NCBI GenBank assembly: GCA_964019415.1
Contig: OZ025878.1
Span: 5,955,512-6,019,511, forward strand
Reading direction: 5' to 3'
From: Ianthella basta
Taxonomy: Eukaryota > Porifera > Demospongiae > Verongiida > Ianthellidae
Length of the DNA stretch: 64,000 nt
Shown here: positions 13,460 through 25,947 of the stretch, piece after piece
How positions within the stretch are numbered: the stretch's first letter is position 1
Layout: each line of letters starts with the position of its first letter
The notes under the pieces: generated by a model
Databases searched by the model: none
What the model was told of the DNA's origin: nothing
What the model saw: the letters and a program-made list of their open reading frames with translations, nothing else
Translations under genes and position numbers: made by a program

Positions 13460-13865
13460 CCATGCAAATGGTCAGCAATCTGTAGAGTTGGAGAATGTTT
13501 CCAGGCTATTACATTACAGCAATTTTATCGATAAATTATGAATTGTCAACTAAATGGATTCGATGTTTGTGTAAACAAGGAGTCATAGAGCCACTCACAT
13601 AATATGCATTTCTTCGACAGCTTAAGAGCACCTCATTTCATTCATAAAAAAGCCTTTCATTGCTGGTATGTATCAATGCATTTGCTCAGATAGCAAGATA
13701 ACTTATGACACCATTTAAGGTTCCTATTTTAGGTAACTGTATAATTTGGTCACTGCATGGTTAGCAGGAAGTAATTAGCACAATCATGTCATACTTCCTC
13801 CTTGTTGGCAGTTTAAATATTTTCCTTGTTGCAACAGTGTGCACTTTGGAATTCTCTCAAACCAC

Positions 13866-14705
13866 GGGCTTATTAATTAGCGACGGTCCGACTTCGGTTT
13901 AGTGCAGGAAGTCAGCGAAAAGTCGGACCATCGCTAATTAATAAGCCCATATACGGCGAAGAGGTCAGCTTGTCACCTCATGGTTGTGGTTGCAGCCACG
14001 GAGGTGTCAGGGCCACACCTGACTCAAAGGAATGCAGTAATTTAATTAAGCACAAAAACACGTATAGAAGGAGTGCAGTCAGTATTCCACTCTTTCTCTC
14101 TGTAGTTTCGCGCAGCAACAAGATGAGCAGGACCTGGGCAGAGGAATATACAGGCACCGCATCAGAGGCACTCACGCAGTGCTGCAGAGTAAAGACTTGA
14201 AAACTCTGCCACATACAGTGTACACAAACCATCACACAACAACAGTAACAATTGCAGCCATAATTGTTAAACTAATGTCAAAGGGACACAAAGAGTGCAC
14301 TGTCTCGTTGTGTCCAGTGTGCATGTGGTCGCTTTGACATTAGTTTAACAATGAATAATATTATGGTTGCAATTGTTACTGTCGTTGTGTTATGGTTTGT
14401 GTATACTGTATGTGGCAGAGTTTTCAAGTCTTTACTCTGCAGCACTGCATGAGTGCCTCTGATGCGGTGCCTGTATATTCCTCTGCCCAGGTCCTGCTCA
14501 TCTTGTTGCTGTGCAAAACTACAGAGAGAAAGAGTGGAATACTGATTGCACTCCTTCTATACGTGTTTGTGTGCTTAATTGAATTACTGCATTCCTTTGA
14601 GTCAGGTGTGGCCCTGACACCTCCGTGGCTGCAGCCACAGCCAACAACAGGCTTATTAGCGACGGTCTGACTTTTCGCTGACTCTTCCTGCACTAAACCG
14701 AAGGC
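13866..14705. mobile_element. Foldback element with ~400-bp inverted arms
   Basis: Left arm (about 13885-14290) and right arm (about 14320-14705) are inverted copies, so the same ~75-residue frame appears on both strands (13970-14200 + and 14424-14660 -). The left end is itself a near-perfect 83-bp hairpin (13866-13948; 'cttattaattagcgacggtc' and its complement). The centre pairs around 'ttgttaaactaatgtcaaag'. No transposase is present. The element replaced the signal-exon region of the broken copy. Confidence 0.75.
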
Positions 14706-14896
<191 letters not shown>

Positions 14897-15576
14897 AGAT
14901 GTTGAGTTCAGTAGTCAGTAAACTCCTATGCACCATAAACTGCATTTATAGCAATACATTCGTTTCGATTAATGACTATTTCTGTGTACTCTTGCCTTTT
15001 TTGCACAATCAGGTGTCAACCATAAGGGCAGTGAATTCCTGGTTGCATTTGGACCCAACCAGGGAGATTCTTTAGACCCGTCTTTGTTGGTGACTACGGA
15101 TGAAGAAGGAGCAGTCTCATTTTGGGTTGCTTACAATACAATTGTAGGAACAAGTGTAACAGGAGTTGTCAATAACACTTTTACTGTGCAAAAAGGTAAT
15201 GAGACAAGGATAGTTCTCCCAAGAAACCTTGAAATCACGGGAAGCTTCACTATAGACCCGTCTATAGCTAGGACAATCACCATCAAAGCATCTGATGACA
15301 AGTTGCTGACGGTTGTGGGAGTCAATGAAGAGTCCGCATTTGATTGTGTGGCTTCGAAAGAACATGCTAATGCTTGGTGAATCATGAGGCCCACGTTGAA
15401 ACATGGTTTACAGAAGACTTATAACTCTTAACCATTCACAGATCATAGATAATAATGTCTACTAACTCACATAATTTTCTGCCTCACCTACCTTGCATTT
15501 TAAAATTATTCATGACAACATGTCTTTCAGTCTTGCAGGAAGTAATTTAGGTAGATCTTACTTCCTTTGTGTGCCA

Positions 15577-15585
15577 TATATAAAA
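15577..15585 (+). promoter_or_regulatory. Candidate TATA box of gene 2
   Basis: TATATAAAA lies about 70 bases before the gene 2 start codon (15654). That is close enough to serve a short 5' UTR; no transcript data are available. Confidence 0.4.
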
Positions 15586-15653
15586 ATCGGTTCCAGCTCT
15601 CTAGCCATAACTATCACTCCACTAATTCTTCACTTTATCCTTAAGGAGGAGCC

Positions 15654-18600
15654 ATGATGCTGTCTCAAAGTACTCCCTTAGTCCTCCTGGTTCTCACTAC
15701 CTGCAGTGGAATTGTCCAAGGTTAGCTTATAGTGCTGTTAGCTAGTGGACCTGCAGTGAAAGCGTATGCAGCTAGCTTAGTGGTGTAAGAAGTTGACACA
15801 ATATTCGCTTATCCATCAGCTGATCTCACTCATTCTAATTTGATCACACACACTGTCACACATTGTCATTTACACTGTGCGCCTATCTTCTCACTGTAGC
15901 CAATATCCCTCATACCAGGGAGTGTGCCTGTGTGCCTTCATATTCACATCATTGTTCCTTCAGTATATCTTGGAATAGCCAAATTCATGCTCATTTTTGC
16001 TTATTGCAAGCATAAATGTTGCAAGCAATCCACTTTGGAATCATATGGTTAGCTGTTGTTAAAACCCATAGCATGTGACTATATGCAACCTTTTTAGACC
16101 TAAGTGTGCTAGAGCGGTGAGTCAAGTAATATGCAACTCCCACTTTAAACTCCACTACAGCAATTTTCTCCTTATTAATTTAACAGTGAACCATGCCTGT
16201 GCACTCTTTCTATATAATTTCTGCACAATCAGGTGTCAACCATGAGGGCAACGAATTCCTGGTTGCATTTGGACCCAACCAGGGAGATTCTTTAGACCCG
16301 TCCTTGTTGGTGACTACGGATGAAGAAGGAACAGTCTCATTTTGGGTTGCTTACAATGAAATAGTGGGAAACAGGACAACAGGAGCTGTTATCAATAACA
16401 CTTTTACTGTGCAGAAAGGTGGCGAGATAAGAATAACAATCCCAAGAATCCTTGAAATCTCGGGAAGCTTCACTATTGACCCGTCTAAGACAATCACCAT
16501 CAAATCATCCGATGACAAGTTGCTGACAGTTGTGGGAGTCAATGAAGAGTCTGCTTCCACTGATGCATTCCTTGCTCTGCCCAAGATTGTGACCAAGACT
16601 GGAACATATGAATATTTTGTTATGTCTGCTGAATCAAGTAGCCTCTCAGGATCGACTGGTGCACGATCTTTCTTCGCCATCATCACCAACGAGGATGACA
16701 CAGCCATCACAATCAATCCCAAAGATATCATCCGTGTTCCTTTTGCTCCAGGCAGATTTATTCCTGGTCGCGAAACAACTGCTACTATTGCTAACAAAGG
16801 TACTCTTATTGCAGGTTTAAGTCGTACAGATCTCACTGGCACTCGGATTACCTCAAACAAGCCACTCACGCTCACTAGTGGCCATGAATGTACACACCTT
16901 CCTACCAATTTAGCAAATTGTGATCACATGGTGGAGTACTTTCCACCAACAGAGGCCTGGGGAATGAAGTTTTTCCTTGTACCACTCAACACCCGCAGTG
17001 CAGATGGGTACCGCATCATGACTAGCAAAGATAGTACTCGGTGCCAAGTAACATGCAATGATAAGGCAGGCAATCCCTCCCATTCAGAAGAGATCGTGTT
17101 GCAGAATGCAGGAGACTTCAGACAGTTCATATACAGTAATGATCGCTTCTGTTGTGTTGAATGCAATCAGCCATGTTTGATGGTGCAGTACAGCTTGAGT
17201 TCAGGCTATGATAACAATATATTGGCTGATCCCTTCATGAGCATGATCCCTCCAGTGCAGCAGTATTCCAAGGACTATAAAACCATCTTCTTTGAGAGCC
17301 AGATATTAGACACTCAAGGTGTACGAGTGAAGTTTGATGTTCAGATAAATTTGGTAGTCCCAGTGGAGTGTAGCCCTAGTGGTTTGCGATTTGATGGAAA
17401 GCCACTTGTTGGTGTAACCTTTGTTGATATCAAGTGCAGTGATGGCTCTGTCTGTGATCGTGGAGCTCAATTAGACCCAACTATGAACACAGGAGTGCAC
17501 GTGATGACACATATTGACCCTACTTGCAAGTTCATGTTCACCATTTATGGCTGGGACAGAGAGAACTCCTACGGCTATGTCGCTGGAATGGAAGTGGACC
17601 CAATTGCTGGTAGGTATTGGTTGCAACTTGTGAAGTTTGGCAGCAATTCTCTCTCTGTATGCTCATAGATTCATGTACCTCCCAATTCAAACAGCTCACC
17701 GCACATCACCAGTTTCCCCAAAAACAGACCTGCTTCAAGTTCCTCCTAGTGAGCTATGTTTTCTCTGAAATTTCACATACATGAGAGCTAGTCTCAGAAT
17801 GCAAAACAGAATCATAGTATGTGCCGCAATGCAGGCCATGCTTTGGCCATTGAATAGAATGTCTGCATGCTTGTTCTACTTGCATTGGTGTGATTCATGT
17901 ACCAATTTTCCTTTGGCTTTTTGCGAAATGAATTAGCTAGGTGGATATATGGGAGCAATCTTGCCTACCTGTGTGTGTATGTACATTCATGGTTATAAGT
18001 TACCATTTCTACACTCATAATGTATCATTACTTGTATTGGTAAGAAATTACTCTAGTGCCTAGTCGTCAATCATCTGTGTCTTTGTTTTGCTTTTAGGCT
18101 CTACCATTCATCAAGCATCCGAAAGTTCATCAAATGTATATAGCTGCTAGCTAAGCAGATTGTGTTTACAGTTACAGCTAGTGTTTATCTACAAAGCTGC
18201 CTTTAAGTAAAACAGAAACTCAAAACCATTTGATAGACATGTGGACCAATCAGTAAGAAGAGCATGAGTCCCCCATGCTTAGTGATTAGTTAATGTTACT
18301 GTCACTGATTACAAGCTAACGCCTTATTTGCAAAGATACGAAAAGTCCCTGTATTGTGAGACACAAAGAAAGTTAGGAAAGGCTCTTTATCTCCTCTATC
18401 CTTCCATCTTGCATAGTGATTGCTTTGCACGTTCTGTTCAATGCCATCTTATGGCACTCCTCTTGAAATTTGCTTTGTTGCTGGTGACAGGCATGCAGGC
18501 ATTGGCAGCATCATAATTGTTAGGCTCACTGGTGTTATTGCCAAACAAATAAGATGGTTAACAGCATAAGTTTATTTCAATTCTATGTGTGCATGTGTAA

Positions 18601-21276
18601 TATTGTAGCTCCTCCTGTAACTTGCAATTGAGTCTCATATATTCCAATAGACTGATTGATATATGCACTAGTGGACAAAGTATAATACTGCATAATTTTA
18701 ATATCGATCTGCACTCTCTGTCATTTTCACTGGCTGCATTTTGAATTCACACTTCTGTACTTTTGCATTCTTTTGGTCTATATATATACTATATAGTAGC
18801 CCCAACAAGCAGTGGTACATCTTCCATAACTGGTGGTACAGTGTCAGCAAGCTCTGGTGTCTCCTCCACAAGCAGTGCTACATCTTCCATAAATGGTGGT
18901 ACAGTGTCAGCAAGCACTGTTGTCTCTTCCACAAGCAGTAGCACATCGTCACTTGCTATGGAGCATAGTATGTCCAGATCTGCTCCCACAAGTGGTGTGT
19001 CCTCAATTGACCCCAGATCTTCTCCCACAAGTGGTGTGTCCTCAATTGACACTGGAACATCTCCAACACATGATCACAATAGCAGTTCTCAGCCTAGTGA
19101 AGGTGAATGCATCAAACACTTCAAATGTTTAACATGATTTTGTGAGAGAATACCTCACTATTAAGCACAACATGTACATATGTGACTTAATTTAGCTTTG
19201 TTTTGTCCTCACTGTGTGCAGTAACCTTGGGAACAGGGCTTATATCTGCCACAGTGGGTGCAGCCATTGTGGTAATCCTCCTGGGATGTGTGGTAGTAAC
19301 TACACTTTCAGCTGTCATCTACAAGTACGTATGACTGACAAAGGGAATTAGCATTTTGCAGGATAGTTGCACAATATAACAATACATAGCTCTTGCAGTG
19401 TATACCACATACAGCTTGAAGTAATAGCTATAGTGCAAGGGCAAAGCTGAAATTACTATTGCATCATCAGTATCCAGGGGCTGGTACCTGAGAGTCATAT
19501 CTTTATAGCTGCATGGCTATCTGGAGTAGAAGATGGTATCTTATACTACAAAATACATTGAAAATGACTTTAAGAGGCCATTACTATAATGACAATTCAC
19601 AGGTCTAGGTGAAGAATTGACCAATTAGGATCAAACACTTACTTATAATTATTTGGCTTAGGTACGTATATAGAGTTAGAGTAATAACTATACATAATTT
19701 CTATTCATAATATTGCATGTATTAATCATCTCTGTAGAAAGCATCACTCAGGGAAGACATTCAGTCCTGAAGAATTGCACGATGAATCACATATGCACTA
19801 TGACCCTATGGGTTCCAAGAACCAAGTGATGGAACTGGGTGATAGCAGTGCTAAGGAAGGTGAGACACATGGACCAACTCTCCAGGGTCACCACAGCAAG
19901 GAGTCAGGTAGGTTCATACGGCCTCACTGTGTGTATCATCATATCCATTGTAATAATATAGAATGCTTGTGATCATTCCATTAATGAAGCAGTAGCAAAA
20001 AAAATTGTTGCAGCTGAGGACGATGCCACTACAGAGCAAGAGCCTACCAGCGGCGAAGTAGTGCTGTTAATGGGATTAACATTTAGTGTACAAGACAGGT
20101 CCCCAATGAGAGACTTGTCTACTAAAGTACTGGTGCCAACAAATGCAGGTATTTCACTGCTAAGTTATATCCATGATATACATCCTGTTGCCATGGTAAC
20201 GTGCGTCTAAACGATGTTTCTAAACGTCGTACACTCCCGGATGTTGTTTTGCGCCGTGGTCGATTTCGTCTAGCCGTGTTCTAATTCGACGCACGGTGTT
20301 CGTGGCTTGGGCCCGTGGTCTATAGCAGAGAAACTGCAGCTGTGATAACAATAGTAGCTAACCCCACAACATACAATACAAAGGTCGCTCGGCTACTTGT
20401 TTCGTCGACAAACAGGGTAAAGCAACAATCCGGCATTCAGTGGCCTACGAACCAGAGCCGAGTGGTCTAAATCTCAGAGACACCTCTTGGTCAGCATTTA
20501 ACTATTACATATAGTACAAGTTATATAAATATTCTGACACCCTATCATATAGGTTATATTACTCTTTTTCAGAAACGAACACAGTTGTGACGATGCAAGA
20601 CAACCCATCCTATACTCCAATGGAAGGAGGAGTCACACTAGAGCCAAACCCATGCTACTCACCCTTGCAAGCCAACTTCACCCATGAGTCCATCACGAGC
20701 AAGGACACGGGTTAGTAGACCAGGATGTGTGCACTTTTCACTGAGTGTAGGCCATAATTGCATCAGACCACCTAAGCATGGTCAGATGTCCCTGTTTGAC
20801 AGCATGCATTCTGCTATTGTGCCACAGTGGAATCTGTCTAAGATGCATGGTCTCTGTATATATTAGGCAGCCACCTCTCTAACTCAGTCAGCCTCCCCAG
20901 CCCCAAATGCATATGGCATGCACTAATTTAAAAGCAATTGCAATCTACCTCTGTAGAGAAGCAACCATGCTATAAACAGGGACTTAATGAATGTTCTACA
21001 TGATTGTGCCTTTTCTTGGTTCTGCGTTGTGGAAAGATTCAATACTTGTGTTCATGTTTCATCAGTGCAGTGGTGTGGTGGTAAAACTATGCTTTACTCA
21101 TGCACATTGCACAGATTGATAGGAGTAAGAATGCAATCCTGTGAGCTGTGATTTGTACAGTTTGAATTTGTATGCAAATGTGTTGACACATACTGTCTGG
21201 TACATATTTATGCCTAATTGATTGTTACCTTTCTGCAGCCCATGGCCAATTCAGTGACAGCTATTATTACATCTAA
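15654..21276 (+). CDS. Gene 2: IgGFc-binding-type membrane receptor without catalytic domain
   Basis: Model of 785 residues: exons 15654-15720, 16233-17609, 18797-19102, 19222-19324, 19738-19907, 19990-20148, 20573-20710, 21239-21276, all in phase. Order: signal peptide (MMLSQSTPLVLLVLTTC...), IgGFc-binding-type domain, Ser/Thr-rich stalk with internal repeats ([18 protein letters not shown] type), membrane helix, juxtamembrane region, short tail. Compared with gene 1 it lacks the half Calx-beta exon, a frame-neutral loss. The acceptor equivalent to 4258 is also deleted; an AG at 19989 restores the frame. After 20148 come no PTP exons but an exon with DNPSYTPM and PNPCYSPL, then a possible last exon ending DSYYYI. 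NPxY sites can bind PTB domains, so it may be a decoy or adaptor-linked receptor. If the 20711 donor is unused, translation stops at 20715. The last two exons are less certain than the rest. Confidence 0.72.
20190..20515 (+). mobile_element. Internally deleted copy of the repeat at 62.8-64 kb
   Basis: Blocks around 'ctatagcagagaaactgcag', 'cgtctagccgtgttctaatt' and 'ctcttggtcagcatttaact' recur in reverse orientation at 62801-64000, where they are spread over ~1.2 kb. The GC-rich insertion sits in the gene 2 intron between the exons ending 20148 and starting 20573. It has no coding capacity. Confidence 0.65.
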
Positions 21277-21799
21277 TAATCTCATGAAAACTTCTGTATG
21301 ACTTGTGGTCTACACATGCAGACTCATTACTGTAGCATCAGCAATTGTGATTCATTATGAAATATCCATTGTAAAAGGTATGTATGATATTCATAGTGTG
21401 TCTTAATAGTTTTCCAAAATATATAATTGTACTCATTGTCATTAATGACCTACAGAGATGGAGAAAACTATGGCTATGAGAAAAACAATTGCAATATATT
21501 GCAAATGAATGACCATGCACTTTCACATGAATGCACACAATTATGTATTAAAAGATGGGTACATCATATCTCCCCTAAAGTTATCGGTGTCTCTACAGGT
21601 AGATGGATTGCTTAGCTTCTCTTGCATCTACAAACAATTCTGTTTGCAACCACAGAGAAAATAAATATTTCCTATACTATTCCCTATACTTGTATCAAGC
21701 ACTGCTGTCTTGTGTTCAATCAGTCACTTCAAGTTCTCCAAGCTACTTAATGTCTCTCAGATGAACACTTACATGCAATCCTTGCATGTTGCCTCATAG
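21277..21799. other. Sequence after gene 2, nothing recognised
   Basis: 3' flank of gene 2. No exon or repeat recognised; a poly(A)-like 'aaaataaat' occurs near 21660. Confidence 0.4.
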
Positions 21800-23110
21800 A
21801 CTAATTGCTTTGCAAGGTAATTGCTTTGCAAGTTCTACTCAGTACCAGCTTATGGAGCTACAGCGTAAGTAACTTTTATCTTGAACACCATGTGTGCATG
21901 TGTGAAATTGCAGTTGCCCCTGTAACATGAATCTCTTATGTCCCAATTGACTAGTTATTATTGCAGAGCAAGCTACAATATACACCACTAATTTAAAGAT
22001 CTAATATATTATAATGTCCTGGGGATTTGGAGGCCTTCACATGCATGCACTAGGTGTGCCTAGAAAGTATGGGCAATTTTAAGACTTTTGTTTTTTTAAT
22101 TAGGCCTTCATTCATCTACAAGTAGCCTGCAAAGTGCTAATACAAATGTGCATAGAATAACACTAAATGGATGGTGAATTTTATAATTACTGTCCATACT
22201 CTCATTTCAGTGGCATGCCCTTAGGCAAGTTACATTTGCTTGCTGCAGCGTGCACTCCAATGGTGTCGGTGCAGGTTGTGACCAGCTGTAACTTGCGCTG
22301 GTGGTCTTTTCTTCAACCATTGAGCACATTTACTTTCTGGCACATGTGGTGGTGTGAATAGTGCTTGTGCTGCCCCGGGCCCACTGTAGCTTGCACTGGT
22401 GGTCTCTTTCCTGAACAACTGGTACAGATACATACTCTACTGTCACACGTGGTGGTGGTTGCGAGATATTGAACTTATACTGTGTGGTGGTGGCGGTGGT
22501 GGTCTTTTTCCTATAATTTTATAGAGCCATGGCACGTATACTGAATGCATGCATTGTAACTTGCACTGTGGTGGTGGTAGTGTTTAATAATTATAATTAT
22601 GCACTAGTGGACAAAGTATAAACTGCACAATTTTAGAATTGGTCTGCTGCTCTATCATCTACATGGCTGCTTTCCGCACTTCTGTACTACTGTGCTCTTG
22701 TACATGTGGTCTATATATATATATATATAGTCACCCCATCAAGCAGTACTATCCATGAATGGTGGTACAGTGCCAATAAGCACTGGTGTCTCCTCCACAA
22801 GCAGTAGTACATCATCACTTGCTATAGAGCATAGTATGTCCAGATCTCCCCCCACAAGTGGTATATCTTTAACAGGCACTGGAGCATCTCCAACTCACAA
22901 TAGCAGCTCTCAGCCTAGTGAAGGTGAATACACCTCATTGTTATGTACAATTCTGTGTGTGACTTAACTTGGGAATGAGGCATATATCTGCCATAGTCAG
23001 AGCAGTCATTGTGGTAGTCCTCCTGGGGATGTGTGGTATTAAATACACTTGCAGCTGTCATCTACAAGTATGTAAGGCTGACAAAAGAAATAAGCATTTG
23101 TGCATTGGAT
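21800..23110 (+). pseudogene. Decayed stalk and membrane exons of a further receptor copy
   Basis: 21800-22000 resembles the gene 1 intron at 2760-3050. A stalk exon follows (about 22731-22924, acceptor in 'tatatatag|tcacccc'), but a ~5-base deletion near 22750 shifts its frame. The membrane exon (about 22970-23069) has lost its acceptor and carries an extra base plus altered codons ('cctggggatgtgtggtatt'). Both are still recognisable from [16 protein letters not shown] and the 'gcagctgtcatctacaa' end. No intact product is possible. Confidence 0.8.
22240..22600. repeat. GGT-rich degenerate minisatellite
   Basis: Several imperfect units of the type 'acttgcactggtggtctttt ... cacatgtggtggt', about 75-100 bases each. 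Related units occur near 44440-44510 and 57955-58045, so this is a dispersed family. Confidence 0.55.
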
Positions 23111-23476
23111 AGTTGCGTAATATAACAGCACATAGCTCTTACAGTGTATACCTCAGCATGAGTAATAAATGGACACACTTGCACAAATGGATAAATGCAT
23201 CCCACACTCTCACATCTGGCCACACACACACAAACGCAAACATACACACACATACACACAGACGCCCACATGCAAACATGCAATTGCACTCTGCACAGTG
23301 TACACACAACAAAGACCTAATGAACCCATGGCATGCATGTACACTTCCTATTCACATTAATGTATACACATGCATAATTATGGGCACAATCACAAACACA
23401 GGCACTACAATACATTATTATTACATTATATATGCTTGCCTGCGCATTACTTTGTTTACCTGGCTTACCAATGCAG

Positions 23477-24201
23477 ACCTGAAGCTACTGGCACCTGCAC
23501 TGACCAGGTGACCTGCTGCACTGCTTGCTACTATGCAGAAGAGGAGAGGCCTGTTCCTAGTAAATGCAGCCCTAACCTCAAGAAGTACAGATGTGCTGGC
23601 CGTACTGGAGCTAAGCTGAAGAAGTGCCTGAAGAAATGGTGCAAGTGCATAAGCAAGGCATTCAAAGAATTGCATGGAAAGGTAAGGAATTCAATGCAAT
23701 GTCAACATTCAATGAGTTAATACAATATAATATTAAATGTATAAATGTTTATTATCACACGGTCCAGCCGCACACTAACATTCAAGGTGCTTACAATGTA
23801 CATGAGGACTGGATGGTTGTACAGTGAAATCTGTCTATGATGTTCACTGCATATGAATACAGCCAACTCTCAAGAATTGGTAACATTGCAATCCACCCCA
23901 GTGAAGTGGCCACCTCTCTATAAAGGCCAGCTATATATAGCTGGTCCACAGCAGGGATGTTTAGACAAATGTCACTGTATATAGGAAATGCCTATACGTG
24001 AGCATCACATAAATGCAGGTCCTGGTACAGACTCATATCATTATACATGCAGTGAAACTGTACGTACTGAGGACATACAGTAGTATGAGGTAGCCTTGGA
24101 TGTTGTGATGCATTACTGGTTACATTATTGCTATGCAGACACCCAAGAGACAGAAGAAAGCACATCTCTTCAAGTGTCCTGAATTTCCATGCAATGGATG
24201 A
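23477..24201 (+). CDS. Small Cys-rich, Lys-rich two-exon coding segment, function unknown
   Basis: Two exons (23477-23681 and 24139-24201) with clean acceptors and a 'gtaagg' donor join in phase 0 and encode about 89 residues before a TGA. The product has 11 cysteines, with clusters TCCTACYY and KKCLKKWCKC, and a basic stretch KRQKKAH before a last FKCPEFPC. I do not recognise a family. The first exon needs an upstream exon ending in phase 2, and no signal peptide exon was found. The decayed membrane exon at 23069 ends in phase 2, but that join is speculative. It could be a secreted peptide gene missing its first exon, or a lost tail exon. Confidence 0.4.
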
Positions 24202-25489
24202 ATGAAAAACTCTTCATCACATATAGCCAGGTATAGATAGCATAGGAATTAGCTTATTCGATTATAAGATTTAGAGCTTAAGACTTCAATTATTGCTTTC
24301 TTCACATTAAGCCAATAGAAAGTTACCATATGCAACTTGCGGAACTATTTATGCCATGATTGTGTAAGAACATTGACATGTAATAACAGTTGGACCTGGC
24401 TTGAAAAACGTGAATATTTCAACCATCAGTAAATTATGTGTCTCAACATTAATTTTTTGGTGCTTGGGGGACTGCAATGAGCCAGGGTATACACATGGGT
24501 AAAAAAACTGCAATGACTGGGGCTTTTAAAATTCAGACCTCTATAACAAATGTTTAAGATCAACATTACAATAATACATACATAAATACCTCTATATATC
24601 TGTACTTGTAACAGCCGCCCCTGTGAGTTTGGGATGTGGTTTGCAATACACATTTTGCACCTCCATAAAGACTATAATGTAGTCAGTTAGTGAAAATGAT
24701 GCATTTCTGAATGAATTGCACAGCACACACGGCATGCATATTTTAGAAAAGCTATATATGAAACATGCAGGCATGAATGGACTAGAATATAATATGAAAT
24801 ACATGAATCCCATTGCCCAGGTGATGATAAGTGCAGGTTTGAGAATGTCTTGTTCCAGCTCTTGGCACAGGGATGTATGCCATAGCTGTGCCAACTTCTA
24901 AATTGATCCTCTGGAGAAGGCCTTCATTGAAGAGTGCACCTGCATGCCCTGTTTAACAGGGGGATGATACAGGTGATGAAATGACTTCCAAGAAATTGTT
25001 TACTCTTTATCTGTGGTCCAAATCAAATACTGCCTAATATGCAGTGCAAATACCTTGTACATATCACTTGTGCAAACATGTGGAGAGTGACAGTGTACAG
25101 TTATTTACAATGTCATACAGCTGAAACAAATGATATTCTGAGGAAAGTTTAGTCACTACAATACACTGTCATGCATTTATATTACTCAAGAAGTTATGAT
25201 GAATAATAATAGCACATTCACTAATTAACTCTTCAGCTTATGCTAACTAGCATTATTGCTCAATCCCTAACAATGCATTGACATAATATTATCCTGTAAT
25301 CAACTGTGCATGTAAGCACTTTATCTCAACATTCAATTATACAATTTGAAGTTGAACTATTTTACTTAAATGCACAATGAGAAGCTTTCTGGATGGACAT
25401 GTGTCTGTACATGCATACATACTGTGCATGTGCATTTTGCTACGTTTCTGTTGCAGATTCTAGGTGAAAGCCTATTCCAATGACCATGT
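24202..25489. other. Intergenic, no gene seen
   Basis: About 1.3 kb of AT-rich sequence with no exon-like frame and no repeat that I recognise. Confidence 0.45.
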
Positions 25490-25880
25490 AGTTTTCCAAT
25501 TATACAGTATGAATGGGAGGGATGCCACACTGTAGTAATGTTTCCACCACCATTGAGTGTTGCATTAGCTTACTGATTAAACGCGACTCTTCACTCTTAT
25601 TAGGATAACTATTCCATTTGTCTGTTGCTATTTTTAAGAGACACCACAGTAACTGTACATGTAGCACAGGTAGTCAATCCTGCATGACCAAGGCCTTGCC
25701 TACTCTACGCTTCAGGGGAGCATGAAGTGCATAACAAGTGGTACGTGCTATGAGGTAATTTAGGAAACAATTTTTCGAGTAAACATCTTTGAAACCACAG
25801 ACACGGGTAACAGTTTGACAAGGAATGAGCAATAGCCTTCTGCAACTACTTCTGTCGCAATGACCATCATGATCACAGGA
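25490..25880. repeat. Duplicated 3' flank of the receptor unit (second copy at 41920-42310)
   Basis: Nearly the same sequence as the region after the gene 3 stop codon, including 'ggatgccacactgtagtaat' and 'cctgcatgaccaaggccttg'. It marks where another array member once ended. Confidence 0.8.
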
Positions 25881-25947
25881 CTGAAGATGCCTAGTAATTA
25901 ATAAATACCATATGTGTCTGCTTAGAAGCATGTTTGACATGCTCACA

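Noticed and set aside
20716..25490. Search for PTP exons belonging to gene 2
   Set aside because: No WPD, HCSAG or NRxKN-type exon was seen in this interval, so gene 2 is called catalytically empty.
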